DNA from: Kalmusia sp. IMI 367209
Lineage: Eukaryota > Ascomycota > Dothideomycetes > Pleosporales > Didymosphaeriaceae
Direction: 5' to 3'
DNA length: 64,000 bases
Assembly (NCBI GenBank): GCA_027946365.1
Contig: JAPEUQ010000006.1
Location: 1,984,001-2,048,000, forward strand
Part shown: positions 59,845 to 64,000 of the stretch, piece by piece
Numbering within the stretch: position 1 is the stretch's first letter
How the letters are laid out: each line of letters opens with the position of its first letter
Program-made: the position numbers and the translations under genes
Notes under the pieces: generated by a model
Database searches by the model: none
Told to the model about the DNA's origin: nothing
What the model saw: the letters and a program-made list of their open reading frames with translations, nothing else

Positions 59845-61326
59845 GTTGCGTCTTTCGGATAGTTTTGCTGGAATAGAACCGTTGCAGTATAGAAAGGAAC
59901 TGTAGTATGGACAGACGAACGAAGCAAGTCTCTAGGACTTCGTAACCCCTCTCAAAAGAATGAAACCGTCGACTGGCGACTTGGAAAAGAATGATGATGG
60001 GTAGAAACACCCGAAGGAAAGATAACAAAGTTGGATATGAAGTCCGAAACCGCACCTCGAAGGTAAGGAAGAGGAAGATCAGACGCGGGGAGCCCACAGG
60101 TTTTGATCCACAACCGGGGCCACAATCACCTACCGCGGACAGGATCCCTGCGGCGAGCGAAACTCTGTTCTCCCCCTCGGGAACGATCTCATCTTCCTTG
60201 CAACATATCCCCATGATGCGCATGTGCGCTTGCCGATCTAGGCCCCTGGTCATGTCAGAATCCGAGCGCGCGGCATCGCAAAAGTCGCCCTGACGAATCA
60301 CTGCGTGCCGCCATGCGTTTCCTAGAAACATGAAACGGAAACGACGTCTCTTGGAGCCGCGCTAGTAACTGACTACGGGAGACAGACGCTTGTGGCGTTC
60401 TCCGAAACTCGCTAGCTCAGGTACAGCACCTTAATTTCAGCCTCCCCACCACGCCGAAATAGCGAGCTGGACTTTCTGCTAGCTATAGCGTTGTGGTATT
60501 CGCTATCTAATGAACAGCACGGAAGGGGTTGTAGTTACAGTACTGGTGGCATATTCAATCGCAGTCGATTTTCAAAGATACCGTGCGAACATCACGACCA
60601 GCTTATGCACGGAGTTCGTTAAATTTCTAAGCCGAGTCGAGATATCAGGCACCCAGCTCATTTTCTTGCCAATTGATGGCTTTCAGCCTTCGTTTCAATT
60701 GGCTCGTCGCCAAGAGTTTTCCGCTTGAAGCCGGCACCTTTTCTGCTACTCTCACTCGGAAGTCGGAATCATTAGCAAGTGCCTAATAGAAACATGCCTG
60801 CGTTCAAGATGTGAAGGAATATATCTAAATGTCCACCAGTGACTTAGTTGAAAAACCAGAATGTAGAATTTGGTGTTGTTCGTAAACATTAGAGCCTTCA
60901 ATGTACCATGCCAGGCAAGGAAGAGCAATGACATGCTCGTGATCTCCAGCTCCGGTCATATCTCGTGCATCCAGGGATCGCGAGCGATTTGGAACAAGAA
61001 GGTATTAGAAACTGTTCGATATGAGCACTATACAATGACTAGATAAGGTCGATTCGCGCAAATGATGGTGTTTACCTGGAAGATTTATCATCGAATCTTC
61101 TTGGAGGCATAGAGGGGCTGAGTGTGTGTAACGCCAGGTCAGTCCGTGCAACATGTTGTGCTGATCTCGATGCATATGCATATAGACTAGAAGCGATATC
61201 CTGTGGCTTTCGGGTGCGTGATTCAACAATTATCTAGCGAAGCCCCGCTGTACCAAGACCTAGAGATGCCCTTGCAGACGTATTCTATACTTCGGGCATT
61301 TGGTGGTCGAACTATACCTAAGAATG
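59845..61326. other. Promoter of the AA9 gene and gene-free region beyond
   Basis: The first 500 bp should be the AA9 promoter, since the gene reads leftward from 59844. The remaining kilobase is AT-rich with no supported gene. Open frames are short and lack motifs. Confidence 0.45.
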
Positions 61327-63790
61327 TCAGGCGGCTATTCGCTCTCTGCCTTCTTGAGGATATTTCGGATGGTTTGGAGAAATGTGGCTGAACTGCTTGT
61401 GTCGCAACCAGTCGTCTCCGAAAGCTGTCGCACGTGTCATCCATCTATTTTTGATGACCACCAAGCCACACAAGCCTCGACGGAATTTCACACCTTTGAA
61501 TTGAATCTGCACACCTGTCCACAAGGATTGTATCAGCGCTTGCTAATGAAGTTCGACGAGGTTGTTGAGCGTTCGAACGTATATGCTGGGCCTCAGACAG
61601 GCTTACCTCTTATCATAGCGAAACCGTGGCGCTGTTCGCTCAGCCGGCAGACAATCGTAGTATCTCGCTCTGCATGTTCGATGCCATGTTCTAAGAGTCC
61701 ATTTTTTTCCCCCTCAACTAACCATCTCTGACCTCTTTTGGTAACGTAATGAGGGCAGTTTTTGGCCGTCACTAACCCGACAGTTCGAAGATAACGCTCG
61801 GTCAGAGAACGCGGAGTCAATGTATGATTATATAAAGCACTCGATATATACCAAGACATATATCGCTCTAGATCGATAGCATCTCCCGGTAGAAAAGTTG
61901 GATCCCATACCATTGGCCACATTTGTAGACTAAGTGTCGACGCGAGAAGCATGTTCTCTGAAATCTGACAAGTGGTCATTAGCCGCTAGTATTGAGTTGA
62001 AACTGCTCGGGCGATGTAAATTTGAGTTCTAGGGGCATCCAACCATCCCGCGCGAGGTATGTTGGAGCATATCAAAACGTGCTTCTCAATAGCATGAACG
62101 TCCCCGAAAATGTCGACGGGATCAATGCTTTGGCTGAAAGACTGTTTTAGCTGGTGCGAAGAGTGTAAAATGTCATCGAGAAGCTAAAGTTCTTCACTAG
62201 TGGCAAATCTTTCGTCTCTCAATTTTCCGAATTTAGCCTCCGTGCCCACAAGAACCAATGCCCAGGCGAGAGCTTTGTGAAGATGCTCACAGAGATAGAG
62301 GCAAACATCGTCAAGCAAACGTGCTGCAGCAATGTCCGCTACATCAAGGTTTGCTCCGTTGAGAGATATTCCATTGAAGACTAGCCAAACATTCTCTTCG
62401 CCTTCAAGAAATCGCCACTGTAGGAAGCGCACACTCCGATCAAATGACGTAGAAGGCGACGGTCGGGCTGATCTCCGGAGGTAGTGGCCTCTCCTAGCTC
62501 TACTGCAGCTCGATGAGACTCTAAGTACCGCGTCGCAAGAGCAAAATTCTTATTATTCCAAGCTGCCATGATCATCTGCGCGTTCAAGGTGAGGCGGTCT
62601 TCCGCAGACAGGTTAGAGTCGTTATCTGGCGGAAGGCTTCGTTCAAAGCCAGTCTTGCAGTGCATTCTCGAAGTTTGGTGGAGAGCAATAGTGAATCGCC
62701 GAGAACCGAGTCAAAGTTGACATTGTGTCATTAGTGTGTTGAATTGCTGTAATTGAAGAAGGCCAGGATGAAATTAGGGTTGTGGGAATGTCATGGTTGT
62801 CTTGCGCATCACCTACATCTCTCTCTGACTGTGACTGTCGACCACTGTCAAAGATGTCTGTTTCGTTGCCCGTTTCGTTAGAAGTAAGCTCATTCGTATA
62901 ACTATCAGATGGCACATCTGCATAGGAAAAGAAGGTGGGAGCGTTCGCAAAGTCTCGCGACATTGTTGGAAAGCTTTGTAGCTCCTCTTTCATCAGTCTT
63001 CCCTCATTGATTGCGCGCACGAACTAGTTGACAATGAAGTCGCGATACTCCACGACATCCCGAGGTGTAATACCAACGTCTTCTAGATCATGAACCACGT
63101 GTTACCAAGCTGCATTCTCCTCCTCATCGTCATAGACGGCATTTTCCGGACGTAAGCCTCCAAAATGAAGCCACGCTTTCCTCTCTATTTCCACCGCCTT
63201 GGGCCGACTAGAGCGCGACCCACAGCTCCCAGTATAAGAACTTGCCTATCATGTATCAGAGAATTGTAAAATCCATTGAGAAATCCCACGCTTGCAGTTC
63301 ATCTTTGTTGCAGCGTCCGCGATTTTTTGGGGTCCCACTTCAATCGATCCTACTTTCGTTTGCGCTTTGTATCTAGGCTATTGTAGTGAAGCAGGTAATT
63401 ATCAAGCTCTGCAAGCACATCAACACATGCTTCGTACGCATCCACGAGCTGTTGTTGCTTGTTCTGCGGGATGCTCTCGTGCTTATGGGCGATGTCTTCG
63501 AGCAGGTTCGTGAGACTTCAGGCTTTAGTCGTCAACGTTTTATACTTCCCAGTGGAATCGCGACCTAGTGTGAATTTATCCAGAGCACTCAAATGGGCCG
63601 TGGCTGAGCTTGCAATTTCTGTAAACGCGTGAGGCTACCACACAGAGCTTTAGTAGATCGCCGATGGAAATCTCGAAGCTTATTCTGTCGAATAAGCCAG
63701 AAACAGGACTCTCTTCGTATTGATTAAAGGCATGAGGCTCGTATCATTGTTGGTAGACATTAAGATGGGTCAAGCGCTGCTAGGTAGCCG
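61327..63790 (-). pseudogene. Decayed gene: STAND/NACHT-type N-terminal domain with helical (TPR-like) C-terminal part
   Basis: Read on the minus strand, conserved-looking protein persists for 2.4 kb but is cut by many stops and frame changes. From right to left: FDRISFEISIGDLLKLC, then ATAHLSALDKFTLGRDS, EDIAHKHESIPQNKQQQLVD, VLAELDNYLLHYNSLDT, DRLKWDPKKSRTLQQR, FLNGFYNSLIHDRQVLIL, HVVHDLEDVGITPRDVVEYR, FVRAINEGRLMKEELQS, LATRYLESHRAAVELGEA, WPMVWDPTFLPGDAIDLERY, CPHYVTKRGQRWLVEG and HGIEHAERDTTIVCRLSEQR. The first third recalls the helical N-terminal region of fungal STAND/NACHT proteins and the rest a helical-repeat region; this is by memory, without a search. In-frame stops lie at 63518-63520, 63350-63352, 63299-63301, 63102-63104, 63024-63026, 62184-62186 and 61986-61988. 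Frame changes fall near 63620, 63230, 62650 and 62420. The 3' end has a plausible intron (GTAAGC donor near 61600, GGACAG acceptor near 61510). Confidence 0.65.
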
Positions 63791-64000
63791 ATAGCTGCAT
63801 GAGCTGAAGGCGACCTGCAGCTGTTTCTCTTTGCGCTTACCCCGTGGGGCGGTATGGCTTGGCTGTAACCCCGCCATCTTCACCCGTACTTATAGTCTGC
63901 AGAATTAAATTTTTGTATAAAACGTGGAATGTAGAGTGAAATGAAAACACTATGGCACATCTGATGTGAGACGAGGTGAGTAAATGAACGCGTTAACAAG
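63791..64000. other. Right-hand flank, nothing recognised
   Basis: About 200 bp upstream of the decayed gene, continuing past the window. It may hold the remains of its promoter or N-terminus. Confidence 0.35.

Noticed and set aside
59845..60450. Search for XlnR sites (GGCTAA/TTAGCC) upstream of the AA9 gene
   Set aside because: No convincing copy seen by eye; direct XlnR control is not claimed.

Overview
This is eukaryotic DNA from a filamentous ascomycete (Pezizomycotina). Genes are broken by short introns of about 48-140 nt, most with GT donors, CTAAC/CTGAC-like branch points and C/TAG acceptors. The orthologues present (XlnR, Hst3/4-type sirtuin, Mediator 16, AA9 polysaccharide monooxygenase, a Bot1-rhomboid protein) are typical of that group. 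A Dothideomycete is my best guess, without proof. I saw no tRNA, rRNA, CRISPR array or intact transposon.

There are two gene-dense housekeeping blocks. Block A (1-30.5 kb) holds: the 3' end of a VCBS/FG-GAP repeat gene; a secreted M20 peptidase; a trypsin-like protease with a likely frameshift; a mitochondrial membrane protein; a verprolin/WIP-like WH2 protein with several frame breaks; a Tma17-like coiled-coil protein; a Bot1 + rhomboid fusion; a PI-PLC-X protein; a sirtuin; MED16; the GTPase Ola1/YchF; a PPPDE (DeSI-like) peptidase; mitochondrial uS11; Tim44; and a membrane-anchored PaaI-type thioesterase. Five of these act in mitochondria or carry mitochondrial-looking N-termini, but no pathway ties them together.

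From 30.5 to 43 kb lies a gene-poor stretch with one small hypothetical gene (31.8-32.3 kb) and otherwise no supported coding sequence. It ends at xlnR (43.0-46.2 kb), the xylanase/cellulase activator, which has a 4 kb gene-free upstream region.

Block B (50.2-59.8 kb) holds an aldehyde dehydrogenase with a GC-AG intron, a lineage-restricted hypothetical protein, the NEDD8 E1 subunit Ula1, ribose-5-phosphate isomerase, and an AA9 lytic polysaccharide monooxygenase with a long cysteine-rich, Ser/Thr-rich tail. AA9 genes are commonly XlnR targets, so regulator and possible target sit about 14 kb apart.

The right end (61.3-63.8 kb) holds a decayed gene. Its reading frame resembles fungal STAND/NACHT-associated N-terminal and TPR-like regions. 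It is interrupted by many stops, several of which fit C:G to T:A changes, as RIP would leave.

No clearly new biological system was found. The points most worth a second look are the Bot1-rhomboid fusion, the micro-exons (7, 11 and 16 nt), the GC-AG intron, the mutation-scarred gene at the right end, and the frame breaks in the protease and verprolin genes, which may be real or assembly errors.
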